64,000 nt of DNA, taken from the NCBI GenBank assembly GCA_963974485.1, contig CAXBBS010000003.1:182849-246848 (forward strand), read 5' to 3'. Positions 35,355 to 44,228 of this stretch are shown here, in pieces. Both the position numbers and the translations under genes were made by a program. The stretch's first letter is position 1. Each line of letters begins with the position of its first letter. This DNA comes from JAALKW01 sp963974485 (GTDB lineage Bacteria; Pseudomonadota; Gammaproteobacteria; Legionellales; Legionellaceae). A model generated the notes under the pieces. That model had not been told where the DNA came from. It saw only the letters and a program-made list of their open reading frames with translations, and made no database searches.

Positions 35355-37117
35355 TACATGCTCTCAGGGTAAGAAACACCAAGCAAGGTTAGCCCATTAC
35401 GTAACACCTGGCGCACGGCAGACAGCAAGCTCAAACGCGCACATCGCAGGGCTTTGTCCTCACACAATAAAGGCACGGCATTGTAATAAGCATGCAGTGC
35501 ATTCGCCAACTCTCTTAAATAATAGGCTATTTGGTGCGGTTCGCAAGCATGGGCCGCCGCAAGAATCGCATCGGGGTATCGCCCTACCTGTGTAATCAAC
35601 GCTGATTCATGTTTTTCGGTTAATAAATCCAGGTTTTCAAGACCTACGGTTTTATCCCATGCCATATCACGGGCGTCGAGTTGGCGGAACACACTGCTGA
35701 TACGCGCATGCGCATATTGAATATAATACACCGGATTATCACGCGATTCAGACTTAGCTAAGTCTAAATCAAAATCCATGTGTTGCTCAGGCTTACGCAT
35801 CACATAGAAAAACCGCGCTGCGTCGTTCCCAACTTCATCGCGTAATTCACGTAGCGTGACAAAAGAACCACTACGCGTCGACATTTGAACACGTTCACCT
35901 TGACGGTATAAAATAGCAAATTGAACCAGGCACACACGCAGAGCTTCTTCATCATGACCGAGCGCTTTAACCGCCGCCGTCAGGCGTGGTATATAACCGT
36001 GATGATCGGCGCCAAAAAGATCAACCACGCGATCAAACCCACGTCGATATTTATCCCAATGATACGCAACGTCTGACGCAAAATACGTCGGCTGACCGTT
36101 GGCGCGTACAAGCACACGATCTTTTTCGTCACCAAACTCGGTAGATTTAAACCAAACAGCGCCTTCGTGAACAAACGTATAACCTGCATTTTTTAATGCA
36201 TCCACACCTTCGGCTATCGCCCCTGAGTCCAACAAGCTGCGCTCAGAGAACCATTGATCATAATGCACACCAAACTCACCCAAATCCTGCTTGATATCAT
36301 CCAGTACCGAGTTAAGCGCTGTTTGATGAAAAACTAAGAATCCGGCATCACCTAAAGACTGTTTTGCATAGTTAATCAGTGCGTCGATATACTTTTCTTT
36401 ATCACCACCGTCCGGCTCATCCAACGGTAAATCAGATGTAATCTCTGACCAAGCCACACGATAAGCATCGTGATGCTCAGCATGCAATGCGGCAGCAATA
36501 TCACTCACATAATCGCCTTTGTAAGCGTTTGCAGGAAATACAATCACCTCACCGGCGCAGGCTAAATAACGGAGCCACACACTCACCGCGAGAATATCCA
36601 TTTGACGACCTGCGTCGTTCACATAATATTCGCGCGTGACAGCAAAACCTGCTGTTTCTAACAAATTGGCCAGACTCGCTCCAAAAGCAGCACTTCGACC
36701 ATGACCGACATGCAAAGGCCCGGTCGGGTTCGCCGATACATATTCAAGTAAAACACGCTCACCACGACTCTCGGTATTTACGCCAAACGCATCGGCTTGC
36801 AAAAAGACACGTTTTAAAATCAGCGATGCGCGATTTGCTTCTTCCATAAAGAAATTAATAAAGCCAGGCCCCGCAACTTCCACCCGTTTTAATAATGCGT
36901 GCTCGGGCAATGCTTCAATCAGTTTTGCCGCTAAAACCTGAGGGGGTTGCTTGGATGGCTTCGCCATCATCAACGCAACATTCGTTGCAAAATCACCGTG
37001 TCGTGCATCTTTGGTCGGTTCTACTTTGACAAAAACCTGAAGATCGGCGGGAATAACAGCATCTGTTTTTAGCTGCTCTAGGGCTTGATTAATTAACTGC
37101 TCAACAATAGATTTCAT
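35354..37117 (-). CDS. argS: Arginyl-tRNA synthetase
   Basis: Charges tRNA-Arg. 587 residues, the normal size: an N-terminal additional domain, the class I HIGH-type motif in NPTGPLHVGHGRS (near 130), and a KMSKS-equivalent QMSTRSG. A C-terminal DALR-type anticodon-binding domain includes LRELANALHAYYN. Overlaps the downstream SPOR gene by one base, so the two are probably an operon. Confidence 0.97.
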   Translation of the reverse strand: MKSIVEQLINQALEQLKTDAVIPADLQVFVKVEPTKDARHGDFATNVALMMAKPSKQPPQVLAAKLIEALPEHALLKRVEVAGPGFINFFMEEANRASLILKRVFLQADAFGVNTESRGERVLLEYVSANPTGPLHVGHGRSAAFGASLANLLETAGFAVTREYYVNDAGRQMDILAVSVWLRYLACAGEVIVFPANAYKGDYVSDIAAALHAEHHDAYRVAWSEITSDLPLDEPDGGDKEKYIDALINYAKQSLGDAGFLVFHQTALNSVLDDIKQDLGEFGVHYDQWFSERSLLDSGAIAEGVDALKNAGYTFVHEGAVWFKSTEFGDEKDRVLVRANGQPTYFASDVAYHWDKYRRGFDRVVDLFGADHHGYIPRLTAAVKALGHDEEALRVCLVQFAILYRQGERVQMSTRSGSFVTLRELRDEVGNDAARFFYVMRKPEQHMDFDLDLAKSESRDNPVYYIQYAHARISSVFRQLDARDMAWDKTVGLENLDLLTEKHESALITQVGRYPDAILAAAHACEPHQIAYYLRELANALHAYYNAVPLLCEDKALRCARLSLLSAVRQVLRNGLTLLGVSYPESM

Positions 37118-37219
37118 GTTTATACGTACGTCGTGATCTCAAAGTTGCTATTATGCGCTCTTTCGTATCGACTGGAAAGTCATTCCTCAATGTTGTATAG
37201 GTTCATGATAAAATCAGTC

Positions 37220-38389
37220 TCACGAATAATCCGGTATACGAATAGCGTTTTTCACTTGATTCATTTTTTCCATCACCTGTGCATGCATGTGTTCAGCATT
37301 TTTTATTTTATTTTCATCTGTAGCAAGATATGTTTCACTCGCCCAAACAGCAAACGATTGATTGGCGTTAACAAACGATGTAAATAAGCTATGATAGCGC
37401 TCAAATGCTGTTTTATAACCACCTTGATCTGTTGCTATCTTTAACTCTCCGGCAAGAATATAAGCACCTATAAGTGCGAGACTGGTTCCTTGACCGGATA
37501 AAGGCGAAGCACAGTAGCCCGAGTCTCCGAGTAAAACAACCCGATTTTTAGACCATGCATCCATTCTTACTTGTGTAATGGAATCAAAATATAAATCATC
37601 CGCCATATCCAGTAAGGTTAAGATCTTCTCGCTTTCCCAACCTATTCCACGACATTGCTCGCGTATAAACGCCTTTTGAATACGCTCTTGTTTCATATCT
37701 TTGAGCTGAATTTGAGTCCGAACCATAAACCAAAACAAGGCTGTGTCCGGATCTTTATCACTTACAACAGACAGCTCTTTCCCGTCATGTTCATAGAACA
37801 CACCCGCGTGATTTAATTTCAGATAATTCGGTGCACTAAAAACAGCAAGATAAAAACCTAAATCTAACAAGGCATACTCATCTTCTTTAAAAACCATGGT
37901 TCTTACACTTGAATGCAAGCCATCTGCACCAATCACCAGATCAAACGTATCAGAGCTTCCATCTGAGAACCGAACCTCAACATGGTCTGAATGTTGCTTT
38001 AATAATGTGATAGATACGCCATATTTTATAGGTACATGAGGTACCGCTTTAAGTAATATATTAGAAAGTTCATTGCGATTGATCTCAACATCGTCGCCAT
38101 CTCGAAAGCCACACTGTTCGCCGAATTCTTCATGAATAACCTGACCCTCATGATCAACATATTGACCTGATTGAAGGGTTGTTCGTGATGCGCATATCGA
38201 GTCGTATATTCCCATCATTTTTGCGACATCGACAGCCGTTCCCCTGATATCAATAGCGTACCCACCTTTTCTTGGCTCAGGGCTTTTTTCGATCAATATT
38301 GGTTCAAATCCATATTTCTCAAGCCAATAAGCAATCGATGGCCCGGCGATACTCGCGCCGACGACTAATATTTTTTTTAATTTATTCAA
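37220..38389 (-). CDS. FAD-dependent monooxygenase (PHBH family)
   Basis: 389 residues of the aromatic-hydroxylase-type flavoprotein family: an N-terminal dinucleotide fold VVGASIAGPSIAYWLEKYG, the DG motif LVIGADGLHSSVR (near 158), and the second FAD motif VVLLGDSGYCASPLSGQG (near 290). This group includes aromatic hydroxylases and TetX-like tetracycline-modifying enzymes. The substrate cannot be told from sequence. It is divergent from nudC with 51 bp between them. Confidence 0.88.
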   Translation of the reverse strand: MNKLKKILVVGASIAGPSIAYWLEKYGFEPILIEKSPEPRKGGYAIDIRGTAVDVAKMMGIYDSICASRTTLQSGQYVDHEGQVIHEEFGEQCGFRDGDDVEINRNELSNILLKAVPHVPIKYGVSITLLKQHSDHVEVRFSDGSSDTFDLVIGADGLHSSVRTMVFKEDEYALLDLGFYLAVFSAPNYLKLNHAGVFYEHDGKELSVVSDKDPDTALFWFMVRTQIQLKDMKQERIQKAFIREQCRGIGWESEKILTLLDMADDLYFDSITQVRMDAWSKNRVVLLGDSGYCASPLSGQGTSLALIGAYILAGELKIATDQGGYKTAFERYHSLFTSFVNANQSFAVWASETYLATDENKIKNAEHMHAQVMEKMNQVKNAIRIPDYS

Positions 38390-38440
38390 AATAAAACCTC
38401 TTTTGCGATCGCGACGTTATCAGCGATATAATCTACAAAA

Positions 38441-39322
38441 ATGATATGTATATTTATTTATCTTGGTATGATTATGACAGATGATTCTTTAGCTTCGCAA
38501 ACATGTACGCCAGCAGCTGTGGTCTTACCTGCACGGTGGTTTGTTTTTCATGATGAAGAGATTCTTATTGAAAAAAATAGTGATACGTATACGCCCCCAT
38601 TATGGCATGAGATTCCTCCTAGCCTCTTAGGCGATAGCACTACGCAAAAATTTTACCTTGGTACGCATGACAACCACGTATGCTATGCCATAAATTTACA
38701 TCAAAAACCCAAACAACTTCATCCCAATATTTTTTTTGAACACATTCGACAAGCTTATGCACGACTCAACAACGACGATCTTTTTAATATGATATCTCGA
38801 GCCAAGCAGTTGATTCATTGGGATCAAAACACTCAATTTTGTGGTCGCTGTGGTAAAACTAACCAACTTAATCATACGGAGCATTCAAAAACGTGTACCG
38901 AATGCACGTTCATGATTTTTCCGCAAATAGCACCGGCTATGCTGGTGCTGATATGGCGTGAGGATGAACTCTTACTTGCACGCACCCCTCAATTTAAACC
39001 CGGGGTTTATAGTATTCTTGCTGGATTTGTGGAGCCAGGAGAAACACTTGAGCAAACTGTAATTCGTGAAGTCAGGGAAGAGGCTGGGATTAGCATCAAG
39101 AATATTCAATACGTGGGCTCCCAGCCATGGCCATTCCCGAGCAATTTAATGCTAGGATTTACTGCAGAATATGACCACGGGGACCTCAATATTGATGACG
39201 ACGAGCTCGAAGATGCCCAGTGGTTTAAACTCGATCAACTTCCCCAGCTACCCAAACCTATGAGTTTATCTCGCATCATGATCGATCAACATCTTGCCAA
39301 ACACCATGTCGTTTTAATTTAG
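38441..39322 (+). CDS. nudC: NADH pyrophosphatase NudC
   Basis: Nudix hydrolase that splits NAD(H) and decaps NAD-RNA. The zinc-ribbon cysteines are present (FCGRCG ... CTEC). The Nudix box is complete (GFVEPGETLEQTVIREVREEAGI, read as GX5EX7REVXEEXGI), and the NudC-specific SQPWPFPSN motif follows it. The start is uncertain: ATGs at 38441, 38468 and 38474 are all in frame and none has a strong ribosome site; a start at 38474 (MTDDSL) would give 282 residues, nearer the family length. Confidence 0.93.
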   Translation: MICIFIYLGMIMTDDSLASQTCTPAAVVLPARWFVFHDEEILIEKNSDTYTPPLWHEIPPSLLGDSTTQKFYLGTHDNHVCYAINLHQKPKQLHPNIFFEHIRQAYARLNNDDLFNMISRAKQLIHWDQNTQFCGRCGKTNQLNHTEHSKTCTECTFMIFPQIAPAMLVLIWREDELLLARTPQFKPGVYSILAGFVEPGETLEQTVIREVREEAGISIKNIQYVGSQPWPFPSNLMLGFTAEYDHGDLNIDDDELEDAQWFKLDQLPQLPKPMSLSRIMIDQHLAKHHVVLI

Positions 39323-39334
39323 GGAAAACCAAAA

Positions 39335-40312
39335 ATGAATTTATTGCGATTATGTGTGTTATTCGTGGGTGCATGGTTTATTTCCTGTTCTGCTCAAGGT
39401 GTGACGGTTTATGGGCATCGTGGTGCAAGAGGACTTGCCGCAGAGAATACTCTTATCGCATTTAACCAAGCCCTTAAACATCATGTGGATGCCGTGGATT
39501 TAGACATTGTTATGACACAAGATAATGTTTTGGTGGTGTACCATGATTTAACACTTAATCCAGATATTACACGCGATGCAGATGGCCATTGGATGGGTGA
39601 TGATGCTGTTATTGCGATTAAAAATTTAACGCTTGATACGATAAAAACATTTAACGTAGGTGGTATACGGCCTAACACACGTTATAGTGAAATTTATCAT
39701 GCCCAACAAAGCTCTGGTGAATGGGCTCATATACCTACCTTAGAAGAAGCTATTCAGTATATTAAAACACACGCCGACTATCCGGTGGGTTTTCAGATTG
39801 AAGTCAAAACTGATCCAACGCAGCCTCAGATAAGTGCATCACCTCAAGTAATCATGGTCGCATTAAATAAGATCATCGAGCAAGAAGGTATTGCACAACG
39901 CACAAAAGTACAGGCTTTTGAGTGGGAGTGTTTGTTTTGGTTACAAAAGATCAACCCATCAGTTCAAACCGCTTACTTAACTGAAACGCACGCCTTGCCG
40001 CCACTAAGCCTGGATGATGTAGAAAAAAAAGCATTATGGACAGGTGGTTATTTCTTAAAAGATTTTTATTCGATACCCCATATGATACGCGCATTAGGCG
40101 GTCATTGGTGGGACGCCGAAGATATTGAACTCACGCAAGAGAACATTGATGAAGCCCATCAACTGGGACTTAAAGTAGCCGCTTGGTCTTGGCCTGAACG
40201 TACAAGTGGACTGGATATTAACTTAACCATCATACGACACCTACTCAGTATGGGCGTGGATGGTATTATTACGGACAGGCCAGATCTCGTTGTACCACTC
40301 ACTCAGACATAG
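39335..40312 (+). CDS. Exported glycerophosphodiester phosphodiesterase
   Basis: Hydrolyses glycerophosphodiesters from phospholipid breakdown to glycerol-3-phosphate and an alcohol. 325 residues with an N-terminal export signal (about 1-23; a cysteine at 19 makes a lipoprotein possible but the lipobox is imperfect). The GDPD catalytic block is YGHRGARGLAAENTL, followed by VDLDIVMTQDNVLVVYHD, which contain the two catalytic histidines and metal-binding acids. It begins 12 bp after nudC and is likely cotranscribed. Confidence 0.9.
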   Translation: MNLLRLCVLFVGAWFISCSAQGVTVYGHRGARGLAAENTLIAFNQALKHHVDAVDLDIVMTQDNVLVVYHDLTLNPDITRDADGHWMGDDAVIAIKNLTLDTIKTFNVGGIRPNTRYSEIYHAQQSSGEWAHIPTLEEAIQYIKTHADYPVGFQIEVKTDPTQPQISASPQVIMVALNKIIEQEGIAQRTKVQAFEWECLFWLQKINPSVQTAYLTETHALPPLSLDDVEKKALWTGGYFLKDFYSIPHMIRALGGHWWDAEDIELTQENIDEAHQLGLKVAAWSWPERTSGLDINLTIIRHLLSMGVDGIITDRPDLVVPLTQT

Positions 40313-40316
40313 CCCT

Positions 40317-40512
40317 TTATTTTTCAACATCTGAAATAAAGCCATCGGACTGCATTTTCCATAACGTATGAAACACACTGCTCTTATCTTGTAATAAATC
40401 AGATAAAGAGCCATCTTCTCGGATTTCTCCGTCAACAAATACTTAAATAATGCCAAACAAATAATCCAAGCGTTTTCGGCAAAGGTTTAGTATCTTGTGA
40501 GTAAATATTCAT
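40317..40512 (-). pseudogene. Collapsed ABC transporter gene (N- and C-terminal ends only)
   Basis: From ATG 40512 (AGGA 7 bp upstream) the frame reads MNIYSQDTKPLPKTLGLFVW then HYLSIC and stops. This resembles the N-terminus of an MsbA-type exporter half (LPxTLxxFxWHYL). After a +1 frame shift near 40450 the sequence reads VFVDGEIREDGSLSDLL ... LWKMQSDGFISDVEK to a TAA at 40317, which matches the extreme C-terminus of such exporters. The roughly 500 codons between are missing: an internal deletion left both gene ends. Confidence 0.7.
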
Positions 40513-40656
40513 ACATGCATCCTATATTCTCTATGCATTTAGGGGTAATATCCACTTGAGGCATCAACTTGAAAAATAGTATTATTAATACTTCATGAAT
40601 ACACCAAGGATAAAACATATCCAAATCAATATGCAAAAAAAGGTATAGTGTAATTA

Positions 40657-40905
40657 ATGGACAGAAAATCTAATGATCCACTGCATGGCATAACCCTAAA
40701 GACGATTTTAAATCACTTGTTAATTTGTTATGGTTGGGAAGGCTTGGCGAAGAGAATCCATATTAACTGTTTTCATACCGACCCCAGTATTAATTCAAGC
40801 CTTAAATTCCTGCGTAAAACACCATGGGCAAGGACTGAAGTTGAAACCCTCTATCGTGATTACTTAAACAACAAAAATTGTGACAACCCATCATTACTGG
40901 ATTAA
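40657..40905 (+). CDS. VF530 family DNA-binding protein
   Basis: 82 residues; a compact helical protein of the VF530 (DUF2132) family, named for a Vibrio fischeri structure with DNA-binding character. Conserved stretches visible: NDPLHGITLKTILNHLL, YGWEGLAKRI, and SLKFLRKTPWARTEVE. It is 8 bp upstream of the S4 gene, so probably cotranscribed. Confidence 0.9.
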   Translation: MDRKSNDPLHGITLKTILNHLLICYGWEGLAKRIHINCFHTDPSINSSLKFLRKTPWARTEVETLYRDYLNNKNCDNPSLLD

Positions 40906-40913
40906 TCAATCAT

Positions 40914-41141
40914 ATGAAAGATATTATTATTAATAAAGAACCCGTTGAACTCTTTAAAATTCTTAAATTTGAAGGGCTCGCCTCAAGTGGAGCAGAAGCT
41001 AAAGACGTGATAGCTGCGGGCACTGTATTGATCAACGGCCAAGTAGAAAAACAGAAAAGAAAAAAAATGGTTGCAGGAGATACAATTAAAATAAAGGGTG
41101 AGATTTTTCGGCTAAAGTTGAGTGAAAACCAAGCTCAATAA
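40914..41141 (+). CDS. ybcJ: S4-domain RNA-binding protein (YbcJ-like)
   Basis: 75 residues forming a single S4 RNA-binding fold: ELFKILKFEGLASSGAEAK, then VIAAGTVLINGQVEKQKRKK with the typical loop and basic patch, ending in a short strand. YbcJ-type proteins bind structured RNA, perhaps ribosomal. It follows the VF530 gene closely. Confidence 0.88.
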   Translation: MKDIIINKEPVELFKILKFEGLASSGAEAKDVIAAGTVLINGQVEKQKRKKMVAGDTIKIKGEIFRLKLSENQAQ

Positions 41142-41374
41142 CCTTAATTAACTCTTAATGTTCTTTGGTAGACTTTTTGAGATGTGTTGTTTGGGCGTTT
41201 GAAGCAGGAGACTTTTATTCTAATGCATGATAGTACACGATTAGCACAAGCCGTGTCGCGGATCAGCGCTGGCCATTCTCGGTAAACTCTACTCCCCAGA
41301 ATAAAGGCTAATATTAACACAAAATGCATTTTATGTTACACTAGATTAATGTCAGCTCTATCTTTCAGGTGTCC

Positions 41375-42211
41375 GTGAATTTAGAACGCATATTAAAACA
41401 ATATTTTGCTAGCTCGACGCATGTTGCAGAAATAACTAAACCGTTAGAATCGCTTGGAATTGTTGGCTTTTTTTATGCGCGCTTATATCCTGATGGTTCC
41501 ATGGCTAATTTAACGTCGCAGCCTGAATGGTCGGAGCATTGTTTTAAACAATTATTCAGCGGTCATTACCAAGCTCAAGATACAACTGACTATTGTCATC
41601 AATATCCTGGTATTAGCTTATCTGCGTTAAACCCTCATAATTTTGTATGGCAAGATGCCAGAGAGCACTTTGGGTATGGAAATAGCATCTCATTTTGTGA
41701 TGATAATACGCATTTTCGAGAAATATCCTGCTTTTATTCTACAGCCGATAATCACGCCATTAACCAAACTTATCTTAACGAGCTGGATATTTTAAAAAAA
41801 TTCAAACACTATTTTATAGGACAATCTGCAACTTTAATTCAAGAAGCTAATCGAAACAAAGTTTTATTACCTGAGATTATTCTGGAAGAAAAAAATAGAC
41901 TATCTCAACCAGACGTGCAAGCTGTTTCTCTTTCATCTGCGAGACTTCAAAAAATAAGTAGCTCCGATAGAAAAATATGTCTTTTACATAAAAACACACA
42001 GCAGCCTATTTACTTATCAAGCCAACAAGGCCGTTGTCTTGTATATCTTATGCAAGGAAAATCTGCCAAAGAGATCGCACGAATAATGGGCTTGTCACAT
42101 AGAACAGTCGAGTATTATCTTACGATCATACGTAAACAACTGGGTTGTAATTCAAGTAAAGAACTCATACTTTCATACGCTCATCAGGTACTTCCACAAA
42201 CCATAATTTAA
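41375..42211 (+). CDS. LuxR-family regulator
   Basis: About 278 residues. I favour the GTG at 41375, five bases after CAGG; a GTG at 41369 is also in frame. The N-terminal 200 residues are an unassigned sensor domain. The C-terminal region (about 210-270) is a LuxR helix-turn-helix (CLVYLMQGKSAKEIARIMGL, SHRTVEYYLTIIRKQLG). This type, in which LuxR is joined to a variable sensor, is common in Legionella. It lies upstream of an IS256 insertion. Compare the gene at 26030. Confidence 0.85.
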   Translation: MNLERILKQYFASSTHVAEITKPLESLGIVGFFYARLYPDGSMANLTSQPEWSEHCFKQLFSGHYQAQDTTDYCHQYPGISLSALNPHNFVWQDAREHFGYGNSISFCDDNTHFREISCFYSTADNHAINQTYLNELDILKKFKHYFIGQSATLIQEANRNKVLLPEIILEEKNRLSQPDVQAVSLSSARLQKISSSDRKICLLHKNTQQPIYLSSQQGRCLVYLMQGKSAKEIARIMGLSHRTVEYYLTIIRKQLGCNSSKELILSYAHQVLPQTII

Positions 42212-42455
42212 TGCCGTTAAAGTACTCGAATCCCGGCGCCGTAAATCAAATACCAAACAGGAAAAAATCAACGTGAGGACCATAGGATAAATTAATTCCT
42301 AAGCACCCGGTTGCCTTACAAGTTCACAAAAAATTCTGACACGTTTTCGTCACAATAAATTTTCACTCAACTTGTTATTGTATATTACCTTTTCAGTTAT
42401 CATCATTTACTTTTCTCGGCAGACTCATTCGATAGCCCCCCGTTACGTCATTGTG

Positions 42456-42480
42456 GAGTTATAGTCAGATCTGGTGTATG
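42456..42480. repeat. Left terminal inverted repeat of the IS256 element
   Basis: Begins GAGTTATAGTCAGATC and ends GGTGTATG; 21 of 25 bases match the complement of the right end. Confidence 0.85.
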
Positions 42481-42551
42481 ACGGAATGAAGTAGGTGGCG
42501 TATCCTGTTGGTTGATTTTCGACAATCATAACCAACAAAAGGAAATACGCC

Positions 42552-43790
42552 GTGAGTAATTTTACACCTGAAGTTGTTGCAATACCAGAAGCGACGATAA
42601 ACGATCCATTAACCGAGTTATTAAGGGTTGGTGCAAAGAATCTTATTGCACAAGCGGTTGAGGCAGAACTAGCTACGCTACTCGCCAGGCATGAAGATAA
42701 TAAGCTTGATGACGGTCGTCATGCCGTTGTGAGGAATGGTTACTTGCCTGCACGCACGATTCAAACGGGTCTTGGTGATGTGGACATACACGTACCCAAA
42801 GTTCGAGACAGGAATAAAACAGGGGTTAAATTTAACAGCAATTTGTTACCGCCTTATCTGAAGCGCTCGACGAGTATTGAAGAGATGTTGCCGTGGCTTT
42901 ATTTGAAAGGCCTGTCAACCGGTGATTATGGTGAAGCCCTTGCGTCGTTGCTTGGTCAAGATGCAGCAGGCTTGTCGGCAGGTACGATCTCACGGTTAAA
43001 AAGTGATTGGATTGATGAGCATACGTTATGGCGTAAGCAAGATTTAAACGATAAACGGTATGTTTATTTTTGGGCTGACGGTATTTATAGCCATGTTCGC
43101 ATGGATGACCGATTGTGTCTGTTGGTCATTATTGGCGTCACAGAGCATGGTGTTAAAGAGTTAGTTGCTGTGGAAGATGGGTTTCGTGAGTCCACAGCAA
43201 GCTGGACCGAGGTGTTGACTGGATTACGTGAGCGAGGCCTGACGTTCTCGCCCAAGCTTGCTGTAGGCGATGGTTCTTTAGGTTTTTGGGGTGCTTTGAC
43301 GCAGGTATATCCTACATGCGATCAGCAACGATGCTGGGTTCATAAGACAGCGAATGTTTTAAATAAATTACCGAAGGTAAAAGATGCTCTGCATGATATT
43401 TGGATGGCTGAAAGCCGTGAGGACGCAGATAAAGCGTTTGATAGCGCCATTGCGCGTTTCGGTGTTAAATATCGAAAGGCTATGGACTGCTTGGAAAAAA
43501 ATCGTGAAGAACTGTTGGCTTTTTATAATTTTCCAGCCGAGCACTGGATTCATATTCGAACAACCAACCCGATCGAGTCTACGTTTGCGACGGTACGGTT
43601 GAGAACGAAGAAAACGCGTAATTGTGGTTCTCGTGATACCACGCTGGCAATGGTTTATAAACTCATGCAGTCAGCAGAAAAACGATGGAGAAAAATAAGT
43701 GGGTTTAACTTGTTGACGCTCGTTGTGAACAATGTTGAATTCAAAGATGGGGTACAAGTGAGTGAGCAATCAGACAGGAAGGCCGCCTAA
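42552..43790 (+). CDS. IS256-family transposase
   Basis: 412 residues, the usual length, starting at GTG 42552 with AAGGA upstream. The mutator-type DDE core is visible: the catalytic Asp regions in FWADGIYSHVR and LAVGDGSLGFWGAL, then CWVHKTANVLNKLP, and the closing NPIESTFATVRLRT with the glutamate. The N-terminal region carries GRHAVVRNGYLPAR typical of the family. Apparently intact and potentially active. Confidence 0.96.
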   Translation: MSNFTPEVVAIPEATINDPLTELLRVGAKNLIAQAVEAELATLLARHEDNKLDDGRHAVVRNGYLPARTIQTGLGDVDIHVPKVRDRNKTGVKFNSNLLPPYLKRSTSIEEMLPWLYLKGLSTGDYGEALASLLGQDAAGLSAGTISRLKSDWIDEHTLWRKQDLNDKRYVYFWADGIYSHVRMDDRLCLLVIIGVTEHGVKELVAVEDGFRESTASWTEVLTGLRERGLTFSPKLAVGDGSLGFWGALTQVYPTCDQQRCWVHKTANVLNKLPKVKDALHDIWMAESREDADKAFDSAIARFGVKYRKAMDCLEKNREELLAFYNFPAEHWIHIRTTNPIESTFATVRLRTKKTRNCGSRDTTLAMVYKLMQSAEKRWRKISGFNLLTLVVNNVEFKDGVQVSEQSDRKAA

Positions 43791-43793
43791 TGC

Positions 43794-43818
43794 CATACAC
43801 CACATTTGACCGTAACTC
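43794..43818. repeat. Right terminal inverted repeat of the IS256 element
   Basis: CATACACC...GTAACTC, the imperfect complement of the left repeat, starting 4 bp after the transposase stop codon. Confidence 0.85.
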
Positions 43819-43819
43819 T

Positions 43820-44110
43820 CTAGTTTCTAATGACATGCACTGTTCTGCTGACCGTCTTTATGAAGTCTACCAAAAACGGTGGTGAATTGAAGAGTTTCAT
43901 AAATCAATTAAGCAAAATGCTAGCTTGGAAAAATCACCAACCAAAAAAGTTAAAACCCAATGTAATCATATGTACGCCTCCATGATCGCCTACTGCAAAC
44001 TTGAAATGCTCAAATTCAAAACAGGCTTAAACCACTTTGCTATAAAATATAAATTGGTCATTCGGGCAAATCAGATTGCTATGCAGGAGTTAAATAATAT
44101 GACTTGTTAA
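43820..44110 (+). pseudogene. Decayed transposase fragment (other family)
   Basis: Frame from 43820 reads LVSNDMHCSADRLYEVYQKR W, then a TGA, then IEEFHKSIKQNASLEKSP, continuing to TAA at 44110. The RW-IEEFHKSIKQN segment matches the C-terminal end of DDE transposases of the IS4/IS701 type. The 5' part is missing and an internal stop is present. It starts directly at the right end of the IS256 element, which probably inserted into it or removed the rest. Confidence 0.7.
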
Positions 44111-44228
44111 GGAGGCCCGTGCGTAAGGTGAGTAACTCATGATAATTACCAAAATATTTTATTGAAAGAAACTTTACCACGAAGGTGTTTTAATGAGCAA
44201 TATTTATTTCCATTAATTACTTTGAAAT

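Larger units (their letters stand above)
42456..43818 (+). mobile_element. IS256-family insertion sequence
   Basis: A complete 1363-bp element: terminal inverted repeats of 25 bp at 42456-42480 and 43794-43818 match at 21 of 25 positions and flank an intact transposase gene. The 8-bp flanks (TCATTGTG and TCTAGTTT) are not direct repeats. So either the target duplication was lost or one flank was rearranged. The left flank (42212-42455) holds nothing I recognise; the right flank begins inside a decayed transposase. Confidence 0.9.

Noticed and set aside
41142..41368. Possible short gene between ybcJ and the LuxR gene (frame MHDSTRLAQAVSRISAGHSR)
   Set aside because: Only 20 codons with no recognisable family; the gap otherwise shows nothing.
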